A stretch of 64,000 bases of DNA from Acidomonas methanolica (GTDB taxonomy: Bacteria > Pseudomonadota > Alphaproteobacteria > Acetobacterales > Acetobacteraceae): contig NZ_SLZN01000003.1 of NCBI RefSeq assembly GCF_004346035.1, positions 1-64,000 of the forward strand. The letters run 5' to 3'. The notes under the pieces are model-generated. The model saw nothing but the letters and a program-made list of their open reading frames with translations. It searched no databases and was not told the DNA's origin. Positions 19,596-27,805 of this stretch are shown here, in pieces; position 1 is the stretch's first letter, and each line of letters starts with the position of its first letter. The translations under genes and the position numbers were made by a program.

Positions 19596-20702
19596 ATGAC
19601 CAGGCGGACCATCATCACCTACCATTCGCTCGAAGCGTCGGGTTCCTCGAATTACCGCTCCGTCGCCTCGCAGAATCTGAGCGCGAACAGCTTCTCGCAG
19701 GCGCAGCATGACCTGAACCGGCGAGACCACGTGACCGCCGCGATCGACGATGCGGACCCCCGCGCGCGCTCCCGGCCCGCCGCGCCACTCGTCAGGACCG
19801 GCGGTCAGGCTCCCGATCCGAGGCGGCTCGTCCGCCCCCTGGACGCCGCCATCGCGAACGCCCGTCAGGCCGAACGGGTGGTCGATCACGTCTCCTTCTT
19901 GCGCGGCACCGCCGACCGGAACGGCTCCGCCGTGGACGACCTCCGCCTGCGGACCATGCTGCGAAGCGCGCCGAGGGCGACCTATGGCCGGGACGCGGAC
20001 CTGACCGTGATCGGGGAAGGCTATCTCGACGATCCGTCCTATATCGCCACGTTCCGGCAAGGTGGGCTCGATCCGCGGGGCTATCGTGCGGAGGTCTCGG
20101 AGAGTCCGAACCGCAAGACGTCGAACGGCTTCAGCTTCATCGACGGTTGCGACGAATCCTCGTCCCTGAATTTCAGCAGCCGGGCGAGCTTCGTCGGCAG
20201 CGGGCGGAGCTTTCTCGTTCTGAGCGTCAACGATCTGGTCGCGGCCTTCATCCATACGCCGAACGCAATCGCCAACAAGCCCGCGGCAGGCGGGTTCTAC
20301 AGCGATATCGTCCGAAACTACCACCCCGATATCGTGATGGGCGACACGAACGAGCGCACGAGCATCGCGCCGCGGCTCGGGGCGCCCTACGCGGAGTTTC
20401 CCCGGACCCGGACCCCGGCCTTCGCCCGCCCGGCCGATTTCAACCTGGGAATGATGGGCACGAACTCGACCCGGAAATTTTTCTACGATCAGATCGTGTA
20501 CAACACCGAGACGACGGCAATCGAATCGGCCCGCTACATCCCCTCCGACATCTCCGGGGCGACGATGAGCGATCATTTCGGCCTGATCCTGTGCGCGAGG
20601 AAAAAGACGAAAAGAACACGCGCCGAGGCTCTTTCCGGCCCGGATCTTCCCGGAGCGCCGCAAGCGAAGAGGCGCAGGCTGGCCGGCTGGAGCGTGTCGT
20701 GA
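19596..20702 (+). CDS. Putative EEP-fold nuclease/phosphatase, candidate T6SS effector
   Basis: A 368-residue protein without a signal peptide. The second half shows the spaced catalytic signature of the endonuclease/exonuclease/phosphatase (DNase I-like) fold: a strand with acidic residue ADLTVIGEG (E141), AAFIHTP (H220), IVMGDTN (D250, N252), and a C-terminal MSDHFGLIL (D326, H327). The order E, H, DxN, SDH is that of the family, although overall similarity is remote. The C-terminal tail is basic (KKTKRTRAE, KRRR), compatible with nucleic-acid binding. Its place between tssH and hcp makes it a candidate secreted effector. Housekeeping use of the same fold cannot be excluded. Confidence 0.65.
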   Translation: MTRRTIITYHSLEASGSSNYRSVASQNLSANSFSQAQHDLNRRDHVTAAIDDADPRARSRPAAPLVRTGGQAPDPRRLVRPLDAAIANARQAERVVDHVSFLRGTADRNGSAVDDLRLRTMLRSAPRATYGRDADLTVIGEGYLDDPSYIATFRQGGLDPRGYRAEVSESPNRKTSNGFSFIDGCDESSSLNFSSRASFVGSGRSFLVLSVNDLVAAFIHTPNAIANKPAAGGFYSDIVRNYHPDIVMGDTNERTSIAPRLGAPYAEFPRTRTPAFARPADFNLGMMGTNSTRKFFYDQIVYNTETTAIESARYIPSDISGATMSDHFGLILCARKKTKRTRAEALSGPDLPGAPQAKRRRLAGWSVS

Positions 20703-20883
20703 TGAGATGATTCCGCCCAATCACGATCTGCTCTAGGCGCGCGCGGAGCAACGCCCCGAATTTCCTTGCGATCTCTTACATCCGTAACGCGAAACCGAGG
20801 GACGTCCCAGGGCGGAGCGCCTACCTTTTCGGGGTGGGGTTGCCGCTGGCGGACCCTCGGACGTATCGGCTGGAGCTCGAATT

Positions 20884-20908
20884 GGTTGGGGTCAAAATGA
20901 CCCCGACC
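20884..20908. promoter_or_regulatory. Hairpin in the 300-base hcp leader
   Basis: The gap 20703-21002 has no convincing gene. Inside it GGTTGGGGTCA (20884-20894) and TGACCCCGACC (20898-20908) form an 11-pair stem with one G-U pair and an AAA loop. No T-run follows on the plus strand, so it may be an operator, a stabilising 5' structure for the abundant hcp mRNA, or on the minus strand nothing at all. The ribosome site GGAAG stands directly before the hcp ATG. I could not identify a sigma-54 or clear sigma-70 promoter. Confidence 0.4.
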
Positions 20909-21002
20909 GTCCATCGGTCTCTCGAAATCACAATCCGGAGCGGGGTCGGAACGCGGAAGCGGTCCGGCCGGGCTCCCCGGCAGAAAAGGGTGCATACGGA
21001 AG

Positions 21003-21482
21003 ATGGGGATCTATCTTAAATACGGCGACGCCCAGGGCGACGTGACCGAAACCAATCACAAGAATTGGGTGGAGCTGCTCGACGCGCAATGGAGCATGTC
21101 GCGCACGATCCGCAGCTCGGTCGGAATCGGCAAGAACCGCGAATCCACCTCGGCCTATGTCAGCGAGCTGACGCTGACGAAATATATCGACGATTCGAGC
21201 CACACGCTCTCGACCTACGCCTTCGTCGGCCAGGCGAAGCAGGCGCAGATCGATTTCACGCGCGTCAACGAAGGCGGCGAGACGCTGTTCCGCTCGATCA
21301 TCCTCAAGGACTCGATCACGTCGAGCCTCGTCAATACAGGCCACGGCAAGGACCGCCCGACCGAGACGCTGACGCTGAACTTCACCGAGATCACCATCGA
21401 GGATTACGGCGAGGATGCCATGGGCAGCAAGACCGGCCCGAAGCGGATCATCTATGACCTGACGGAAGCCAAGACATCGTAA
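21003..21482 (+). CDS. hcp: Type VI secretion tube protein Hcp (TssD)
   Basis: A 159-residue Hcp1-type tube subunit. Family landmarks are the start GIYLKYGDAQGDVTE, the HKNWVELLDAQWSMSR strand, ESTSAYVSELTLTKYIDDSS, and the C-terminal ETLTLNFTEITIEDYG. Hcp hexamers stack into the tube that is propelled out of the cell and can carry small effectors in its lumen. It is separated from its neighbours by 300 and 129 bases and both gaps contain stem-loops, which suggests its transcript level is set independently. Confidence 0.97.
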   Translation: MGIYLKYGDAQGDVTETNHKNWVELLDAQWSMSRTIRSSVGIGKNRESTSAYVSELTLTKYIDDSSHTLSTYAFVGQAKQAQIDFTRVNEGGETLFRSIILKDSITSSLVNTGHGKDRPTETLTLNFTEITIEDYGEDAMGSKTGPKRIIYDLTEAKTS

Positions 21483-21518
21483 CGGTGCGGCAACCCGAGG
21501 CATGGAGCGTCTCGCCGG

Positions 21519-21554
21519 GCCATGACGCCACGGGCGTGGGATGTGGGTCATGGC
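21519..21554 (+). terminator. Stem-loop between hcp and vgrG
   Basis: GCCATGAC (21519-21526) pairs perfectly with GTCATGGC (21547-21554), with an inner CCAC/GTGG stem. It is 37 bases after the hcp stop and is followed by GTTTCC, not by a full T-run. A leaky terminator or mRNA 3'-end stabiliser would explain high Hcp and low VgrG output. This role is inferred. Confidence 0.45.
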
Positions 21555-21611
21555 GTTTCCAGGGGCGCATCGTGAAAAGCGCCTCGCCGGAAGGCGGAAA
21601 AGGTCGATAAA

Positions 21612-23414
21612 ATGGGGGGTGAGCTCCAGAACCTTCTCTTGCTGACGTCGCCGCTCGGCGACGACACGAAGCCGTTTCAGGCCGGTACGCTTCATGCGAT
21701 CGGTCTCGAGGCGACGGAGCAGCTGAGCACGCCCTTTCTCCTGAGCCTCGATGTCGTTTCCACGGACAAACGCCTGGCGCCCGATGCTCTCCTGCATCAG
21801 TCCGTGACCGTGACGGTGCGCCGCAAGGACGGAACGGACCGCTATTTCAACGGTCGCGTCAAACACGTCTCCTCCGGCGGCGTGGAGCATAGGGGTCGGT
21901 GGGAATACAGGCTGGAGGTGGTGCCCACTCTCTGGTTCCTCTCGCAGAGCTGTGACTGCCGGATTTTCCAGAAGAAATCGGCCGTCGATATTCTGCGGCA
22001 GATCTTCTCGGAGCATGAGGTCCAGCCTGTCGATTTCCGTGTGACGGGGGCGCAGCCGGTAAGGGAATATACGACGCAGTTCAACGAGAGCGATCTCGCC
22101 TTCTGCCATCGCCTCATGCAGGAGAGCGGGCTCTTCTATTATTTCGTTCATGAAAAATCGCAGCATACGCTCGTCGTCACGAATGCCAACCAGGGATTCC
22201 GGACGATGACCGATCCGTTGCATCGTGTAATAGCGCAGGGTGACAACGTGGACATCATCAGCTCGTGGCAGACGGCCAAAACCGTCTCTCCGGGCGTGGC
22301 ACGCCATCAGGATTACGACCCGACGCGGCCCTCCACGCCGGTCACCGGCACGGCGTCCGCGGAGGACGGGGGGCCGGGAGCGGGAAATCGCCGGACTTTC
22401 CTGTGGCCGGCCATGACGATGGAAAACGACGTGGCACGCGACCGGGCGCGATATGCGCTCGAAGCCGAGGCGGCGCGGGCCGGCCTCGCGGATGGCACAT
22501 GTCACGATCCGCATTTCTGCCCCGGCTTCCGGTTTCAGATCGCGCATAATCCGGCGGCGGGAGGCAATGATTTCGTGGTGGAGGCCACGCGTCACACGGC
22601 GCGCGACGAAAGCTGGCTCGGCGGCACGGCGCCCTCCAGTTACGAGGTGAGTTTCACGGCCTTCGCCAATACGTTGCGCTGGCGCGATCCGCTCACGCAT
22701 CCACGGCCTGCCATGCCCGGAATCTATTCCGCCATCGTGCTCGGGGAAGGCGGGGAAGAGATCCACACGGACCGTCTGGGGCGGATCAAGGTGCGCCTGC
22801 TCTTCGATCATCGGAAGGACACGGTGGCGGGAATGGCGATCTGGGCGCGTGTCATGCATGCCTGGGCAGGGAATAAATGGGGATGGCTGCACCTGCCGCG
22901 CGTGGGCACGGAGGTGGCTGTTTCGTTCATGAGCGGCGATTGCGACAACCCGGTTGTGCTGGGGGGGTTCTATCACGAGCAGAACCTGCCGATTTTCGAT
23001 CTGCCGGCCGAGAAAACCAAGATGGGCTTCCGTAGCCGATCGACGATGCATGGCGGAACGGCCGATTACAACGAGTTGTCCTTCGACGACGCCCTGGGCC
23101 GGGAAATGCTGTTCATGCATGCCCAGCGCGATCACACGCTCGAGGTGGAGCGCGACCAGGCCGACATGATCGGGCGCGACAGGACGACGGTGGTCACGCG
23201 CGACGAAACGCTCAACAGCCGGGAAGGGGATATCCACGTCGAGGCGGATTCGAAGACGGTCACCATCAAGGCGGCCCAGGCGATCCGGCTGGTCTGCGGC
23301 GCGTCGTCGATCACGCTGACGCCGGAAGGCGTGAGCATCGAAACGCCGACCATGTCCATAGAGGGCGGGATTGACGTGACGATCAAAGGAGGTCTTGTCC
23401 AAATACAGCCATGA
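21612..23414 (+). CDS. vgrG: Type VI secretion spike protein VgrG (TssI)
   Basis: A 600-residue VgrG. The N-terminal gp27-like part includes FHAIGLEATEQLSTPFLLSL-type sequence (here HAIGLEATEQLSTPFLLSL), DFRVTGAQPVREYTTQFNES and DLAFCHRLMQESGLFYYF. The gp5-like OB region contains GRIKVRLLFDH, WARVMHAWAGNKWGWLHLPR and VGTEVAVSFMSGDCDNPVVLGG. The C-terminal beta-helix repeats end at residue 600 with no added effector domain, so cargo must be carried through PAAR or adaptor proteins such as the Rhs effector with its EagR chaperone. Confidence 0.97.
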   Translation: MGGELQNLLLLTSPLGDDTKPFQAGTLHAIGLEATEQLSTPFLLSLDVVSTDKRLAPDALLHQSVTVTVRRKDGTDRYFNGRVKHVSSGGVEHRGRWEYRLEVVPTLWFLSQSCDCRIFQKKSAVDILRQIFSEHEVQPVDFRVTGAQPVREYTTQFNESDLAFCHRLMQESGLFYYFVHEKSQHTLVVTNANQGFRTMTDPLHRVIAQGDNVDIISSWQTAKTVSPGVARHQDYDPTRPSTPVTGTASAEDGGPGAGNRRTFLWPAMTMENDVARDRARYALEAEAARAGLADGTCHDPHFCPGFRFQIAHNPAAGGNDFVVEATRHTARDESWLGGTAPSSYEVSFTAFANTLRWRDPLTHPRPAMPGIYSAIVLGEGGEEIHTDRLGRIKVRLLFDHRKDTVAGMAIWARVMHAWAGNKWGWLHLPRVGTEVAVSFMSGDCDNPVVLGGFYHEQNLPIFDLPAEKTKMGFRSRSTMHGGTADYNELSFDDALGREMLFMHAQRDHTLEVERDQADMIGRDRTTVVTRDETLNSREGDIHVEADSKTVTIKAAQAIRLVCGASSITLTPEGVSIETPTMSIEGGIDVTIKGGLVQIQP

Positions 23415-23538
23415 TGAGTGCTCAGCACCCCATCTGTCGGCGATCGCCGCCTGCCCGTCCGGCACCATCGCGGGGCGGATGGCCGGGTCGCGTGAGGCAA
23501 GGCAACCGGCCTGTGCCGTTGTGAGAGGAGAACAGGAG

Positions 23539-25134
23539 ATGGCGGATCTTTCGCTCGTGCCGCGCCGTGTGCCGTCCGGCGTCGCGCTGACGGCGTTCCG
23601 CGTCCAGGCGGGGACGGTCTCCCTGGGGCGGGGCGCGCATTGCGACTGGATTTTGCCCGATCCGCAGCGCCTCCTGTCGAAAAGACATTGTGAAATCGCG
23701 CTGCATAATGGTCGCTGGATGATCACGGATCTGAGCAGCAACGGCACGACCGTCTGCGGAAAGATGCTGCCGCCCGGCGTGCCGCAGGAACTGCATGATG
23801 GCGACAGCATCGGATGCGGCAGCTATCAGGTCGATGTCGTTCTGGGCGCGGTCGGGACCGACGAGCCGACTCAGACGTTTCCGGCCGCCGGTTTCGCCGG
23901 GGACACGCCCGTCAGCGCCGACGCTCCGCCTCCGCCGCATGACGACGAACATTCGACATTGAGAGAGCCGAGGGACACTCCGGACGGGGCCGCGCCTGTC
24001 TTTACCCTCGGCGACCAGCAGCGTTACGGGCGCGGCTCGGTCGAAACGCTGTCCATCATTCATCCCTTCAGCCTGTCTCTCGGAGAGAGCGAGAGCGGGT
24101 TCGACCTGCCGGGCGGGACGGCCTCCGGCGAGGTGTCCTCTCTTTCCGGTCGGGCGTCGGGTCAGGCGTCGGGGTTGCATGACGCGTTTCAGCCGCCACG
24201 GCCCGCGTCGCACCTTCTGCCCGAGGATTGGGACATTCCCGCGCCCGGCCTGCCCGAAGGCGGCGGCACGGATAAGGCCGGATACGCCCCGTTCGAAACG
24301 AAGAACGAGACCCTTGCGGGGACGGAAAGCGTAAGCACCCCGCGACGGAGCGAAAGCGTCATGCCCGGGGTGGAGGGCGTTCCGCCGGGAGAGAGGCGCG
24401 GCGTGGCGCATGCGGTGCGCACCCCCGTTCCCGATGCGTCGGGCCCGACGCCGTCCTCCGGCGACAGAAGTCGCGATGTCGGCCTGCGGGCGGAGATCGC
24501 GGCCGCGTTCCTGCACGGCGCCGGCCTCGCGGGTCTGTCCGGAGATGTGCCCGACGATTTCTTCGAAGAGCTGGGGAGAACGTTCCGTGCCTTCGTCGTC
24601 GGATTGCGGCGCGCCATGATCGCGCGCGCGAAAATCAAGGGCGAATTCCGCATCGAGCAGACGATGATCCAGCCGTTCGGCAATAATCCGCTCAAATTCG
24701 CCGTCGACGATGACGATGCTCTTTCCGCCCTTCTTGGCGTCGGGCGGCGCACTGGCGTCTCCGGGGCTGATGCGGTGACGGACGCGCTTGACGACATCAG
24801 GGTCCATGAGATGGCCGTCACGCGCGCGATCGAACCGGCTCTGCGTGATTTTCTCGCCGCGAACGGCCCGAACGCCGTGCTGGAACAGCTTGCCTTCCCC
24901 GCCGATCAGCCGCTCTCCCTGCTGCGCCGCGCCAGGGCGTGGAGCAGCTATGTGCGTCTGCACGAGGAGCTTTCCGTAACGGCCACGGAGACGCTCGACG
25001 GCGCGTTCGGCCGGGCGTTCGGGCGTGCGTACGAGGCGGCACGCGAGGAAATCGAGGAAATCGAGGCAGGCGAGTCATCCGCGCCCCATGCGTCGCGGGC
25101 CGGGAAGCACCGGACGCCGAAGGAGGAACGATGA
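23539..25134 (+). CDS. FHA-domain protein TagH/Fha-type (first copy)
   Basis: A 531-residue protein. The ATG at 23539 is chosen because AGGAG immediately precedes it, and the FHA domain begins soon after. The longer frame from 23395 overlaps vgrG. The FHA domain (residues about 15-105) has SLGRGAHCDWILPDP, SKRHCEIAL and ITDLSSNGTTVCG with the phospho-threonine-binding Arg, Ser and Asn. A low-complexity Pro/Gly linker follows, then a C-terminal TagH domain (about 325-520: GLRAEIAAAFLHGAGLAG, GTRFRAFVVGL-like and KIKGEFRIEQTMIQPFGNNPLKFA). Such proteins read PpkA-dependent phosphorylation to trigger assembly. The stop overlaps the tssK start. Confidence 0.92.
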   Translation: MADLSLVPRRVPSGVALTAFRVQAGTVSLGRGAHCDWILPDPQRLLSKRHCEIALHNGRWMITDLSSNGTTVCGKMLPPGVPQELHDGDSIGCGSYQVDVVLGAVGTDEPTQTFPAAGFAGDTPVSADAPPPPHDDEHSTLREPRDTPDGAAPVFTLGDQQRYGRGSVETLSIIHPFSLSLGESESGFDLPGGTASGEVSSLSGRASGQASGLHDAFQPPRPASHLLPEDWDIPAPGLPEGGGTDKAGYAPFETKNETLAGTESVSTPRRSESVMPGVEGVPPGERRGVAHAVRTPVPDASGPTPSSGDRSRDVGLRAEIAAAFLHGAGLAGLSGDVPDDFFEELGRTFRAFVVGLRRAMIARAKIKGEFRIEQTMIQPFGNNPLKFAVDDDDALSALLGVGRRTGVSGADAVTDALDDIRVHEMAVTRAIEPALRDFLAANGPNAVLEQLAFPADQPLSLLRRARAWSSYVRLHEELSVTATETLDGAFGRAFGRAYEAAREEIEEIEAGESSAPHASRAGKHRTPKEER

Positions 25135-26456
25135 GTTGGGCCAGTCGTGTCGTCTGGCAGGAGGGCATGTTCCTCCGCGCGCAGCATTTCCAGCAGCAGG
25201 ACCGCTGGACCGCGCATGACCTCGCTCAGGGCCTGACGCTCGCGCGCGCCTATGCGTGGGGATTCTCGGAACTCGAACTGGCGCGCGATCTGCTCGGTTC
25301 GGGGCGTGTCGGGCTCTCGGCGGCCTCCGGGTTTTTCGAGGACGGAACGCGCTTTTCCGCGCCTGCGGAGAGTCTGCTGCCGACACCCCTGACCGTGCCG
25401 GACGACGCACGCGACGTGCTCGTCCATCTCGCCATTCCCATCGTCGAGCCGGGTCGTGCGGAATTCGAGAGCGGCGGCCGCACCGCGCGCTTCGTCGGCA
25501 CGCAGGTGGATATTTACGATACCCACACGGATTCTCCCGAGCTGGCGACGCTTCAGGTCGGGCAGCTAGCGCCGCGCCTCATGCTCGGAACCGACGATCG
25601 CGCGGGATATCACTGCCTGTCCGTCGCGCGGATCGTCGAGGTGGCGGCAGACCGCCGCGTCGTGCTCGACGCGACATGGATTCCGCCCGTCATCACCTGT
25701 GCGGCGACATCCATGCTGACCAATCTGCTCATTGAGTTCGCGGGGATTCTCCATCAGCGCGGCGCGGCGATCGCCGGGCGTCTGAGCACGATCGGCGCGC
25801 GCAGCAACACCGAGATCGCCGATTTCATGTTGCTGCAATCGCTCAACGGATGGCAGGCCCTGATCTCCCATCTGGCCGATGGCGGGAGGCTGCATCCCGA
25901 AGAACTGTTCCGTATCCTTCTGGTCATGGCCGGAGAGCTTGCGACATTCACCGAATCGTCGCGGCGGCCCGAACCCTTCGAACCCTACCGGCATGACGAC
26001 CTGCGGCGCAGCCTGTCGCCCGTCGCCGCGTCGATCCGCCGGTCGCTGTCGAGCGTGCTCGAACAGACGGCCGTCCAGATCCCGCTCAAGGAGCACCGGC
26101 ATGGCGTGCGGGTCGGGACGATCGCCGACCGGACCGTCGTCACGGGGGGGAGCCTCGTGCTGGCCGTGCGCGCCGATGTGCCGTTGGAGACGTTGCGGCG
26201 CGTCTTTCCCACCACGGCCAAGATCGGCGCGGTGGAGCATATCCGCGATCTGGTCAACGTCGCACTGCCGGGAATCGAATTGCGGCTGCTGCCTGTCGCG
26301 CCGCGCCAGATGCCGTTCATTCCCAACGCGCTCTATTTCGAGCTCGAACGGCATTCGTCGCAATGGGAAGCGCTCAAGCAATCGGCGGGGGTCGCGATCC
26401 ACGTCTCGCATGATTTCCCCAATCTGACGCTCGAACTCTGGGCGATCCGCGCGTGA
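25131..26456 (+). CDS. tssK: Type VI secretion baseplate subunit TssK
   Basis: A 441-residue VasE/ImpJ protein linking the baseplate to the TssL/TssM membrane complex. The ATG at 25131 overlaps the FHA gene stop and is preceded by AAGGAGG. Hallmarks are VVWQEGMFLRAQHFQQQDRW at the N-terminus, LMLGTDDRAGYHCLSVARIVEV, WIPPVITCAA, HPEELFRILLVMAGELATF, and the C-terminal YFELERHSSQWEALKQSAGVAIHV. Normal length. It runs directly into tssL with a GTGA overlap. Confidence 0.97.
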   Translation: MSWASRVVWQEGMFLRAQHFQQQDRWTAHDLAQGLTLARAYAWGFSELELARDLLGSGRVGLSAASGFFEDGTRFSAPAESLLPTPLTVPDDARDVLVHLAIPIVEPGRAEFESGGRTARFVGTQVDIYDTHTDSPELATLQVGQLAPRLMLGTDDRAGYHCLSVARIVEVAADRRVVLDATWIPPVITCAATSMLTNLLIEFAGILHQRGAAIAGRLSTIGARSNTEIADFMLLQSLNGWQALISHLADGGRLHPEELFRILLVMAGELATFTESSRRPEPFEPYRHDDLRRSLSPVAASIRRSLSSVLEQTAVQIPLKEHRHGVRVGTIADRTVVTGGSLVLAVRADVPLETLRRVFPTTAKIGAVEHIRDLVNVALPGIELRLLPVAPRQMPFIPNALYFELERHSSQWEALKQSAGVAIHVSHDFPNLTLELWAIRA

Positions 26457-27805
26457 GCCCGGCGGACAGCCCCCCGGGGGGAAACCCCTTCGCCGAGCCC
26501 GAGGACGACGACCGCACGATCATCATGCGGCGGGACGCGATATCCGCCCTTTCGGCGCGTCAGCATGTCGCCCCGGTCGAGCAGGCGGGCGAACGCGACA
26601 TCGATTTCGCAGCCCTGCCGCAGGCCGGGGAGAATCCGGTCGTCGCTTGCGCCGGGTCGCTGCTGACACTCATGGCGCGGCTTCGCAATGCGATCAGCGT
26701 GCCGGATGCGGGCGCGTTGCGCGAGCGGACCGCGGCGGAGATCGAGCAGTACGGGGCCGCGCTGCGCGAGGCGCGGCTGCCGCTCGAGACGATCCGGCTC
26801 GCGCATTACGCGATGTGCGCCAGTCTCGACGACGTGGTGCAATGCACACCCTGGGGATCGCACGGACCTTGGGCGGACCTGTCCCTGACCTCCGCCTATC
26901 ATCGTGACGTCAAGGGTGGCGAGCGGTTCTTCGTGATCCTGCGGAAGCTGCTGGAAAGCCCGAACGCCTATATCGACGTGCTGGAGCTGCTGTATCTGAG
27001 CATGTCGCTCGGCATGCGGGGCGAATACCGTCTGATGCCGCGCGGGCCCGCGGAACTGGAGAAGGTACGCGAGGAAACCTATGCGGCGATCCTGCGCGTG
27101 CGCGGGGCGAGCGCCGCCGATCTTTCGCCGCACTGGACCGGCGTGGGGGAACCCTATCGCGCGCTGCGCTTCGAGATGCCGATCTGGCTTGCGGCCCTGC
27201 TGGGCGTGGGGTTGCTTGGCATCGCCTATGCGCTGGCGCTCCTTGCCGCGGGGACCGCGTCGGATTCGCTTCTGGCGGGGGTGTCCGGCCTGCCGCCGCA
27301 TGTCATGCCGGGTATCGCGCGCCCGGCTCCCGTGACGCCGGTGCCCGAGGGGCCGCATCGCGAAACCCTCAGGGCCCGTCTGCAGGCGGCGTTGCAGCCC
27401 GATATCCGCGATGGCAACCTCATTGTGGCGGGGACGGAGCGGGTGCCGGTCATCCGGTTGCAGGCGCAGGGCATGTTCGATGTCGGCGCGGCGACGATCC
27501 TGCCGCGATATGTCGCTGTATTGCGGCGGGTGGGCGATGCGATCGGCCGTAGCGAAGGCCATACGGACGTGGTGGGCTATACGGATTCCCAGCCGATCCG
27601 CACGCTCGCCTTTCCGTCGAACTATGCGCTGTCGCTGGCCCGCGCCCGCGCGGCGGCGGCGGTGATCGAGCCCTATGTCGGCGCGGAGCGGATCACCGCA
27701 TCCGGGCAGGGCGCGCAGTCGCCGGTCGGGGACAATGCGACGGAGGCCGGCCGCCGCGCCAATCGCCGCGTGGAAATCGCGGTTGACGAGGGGGCGCCCC
27801 CGTGA
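26453..27805 (+). CDS. tssL: TssL membrane protein with OmpA/MotB peptidoglycan-binding domain
   Basis: A 450-residue evolved TssL. It starts at a GTG overlapping the tssK stop. The cytoplasmic DotU/IcmH domain (about 55-230) has EIEQYGAALREARLPLETI, AHYAMCASLDDVVQ and FFVILRKLLESPNAYIDVLE. One transmembrane helix (LAALLGVGLLGIAYALALLA, about 244-263) leads to a periplasmic OmpA-like domain (about 330-447) containing EGHTDVVGYTDSQP, LSLARARAAAAVI and EAGRRANRRVEIAV. Built-in peptidoglycan binding replaces a separate TagL/SciZ protein. This is relevant because no TssJ lipoprotein gene is found nearby. Confidence 0.96.
   Translation: MSPADSPPGGNPFAEPEDDDRTIIMRRDAISALSARQHVAPVEQAGERDIDFAALPQAGENPVVACAGSLLTLMARLRNAISVPDAGALRERTAAEIEQYGAALREARLPLETIRLAHYAMCASLDDVVQCTPWGSHGPWADLSLTSAYHRDVKGGERFFVILRKLLESPNAYIDVLELLYLSMSLGMRGEYRLMPRGPAELEKVREETYAAILRVRGASAADLSPHWTGVGEPYRALRFEMPIWLAALLGVGLLGIAYALALLAAGTASDSLLAGVSGLPPHVMPGIARPAPVTPVPEGPHRETLRARLQAALQPDIRDGNLIVAGTERVPVIRLQAQGMFDVGAATILPRYVAVLRRVGDAIGRSEGHTDVVGYTDSQPIRTLAFPSNYALSLARARAAAAVIEPYVGAERITASGQGAQSPVGDNATEAGRRANRRVEIAVDEGAPP

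Noticed and set aside
20703-21002. Sigma-54 (-24/-12) promoter for hcp
   Set aside because: I looked for a TGGCA-N-TTGC type element and found none with acceptable match.
20834-21019. Possible 61-residue gene before hcp
   Set aside because: It overlaps the hcp start, has no ribosome-binding site and no recognisable domain; hcp has a clear start of its own.
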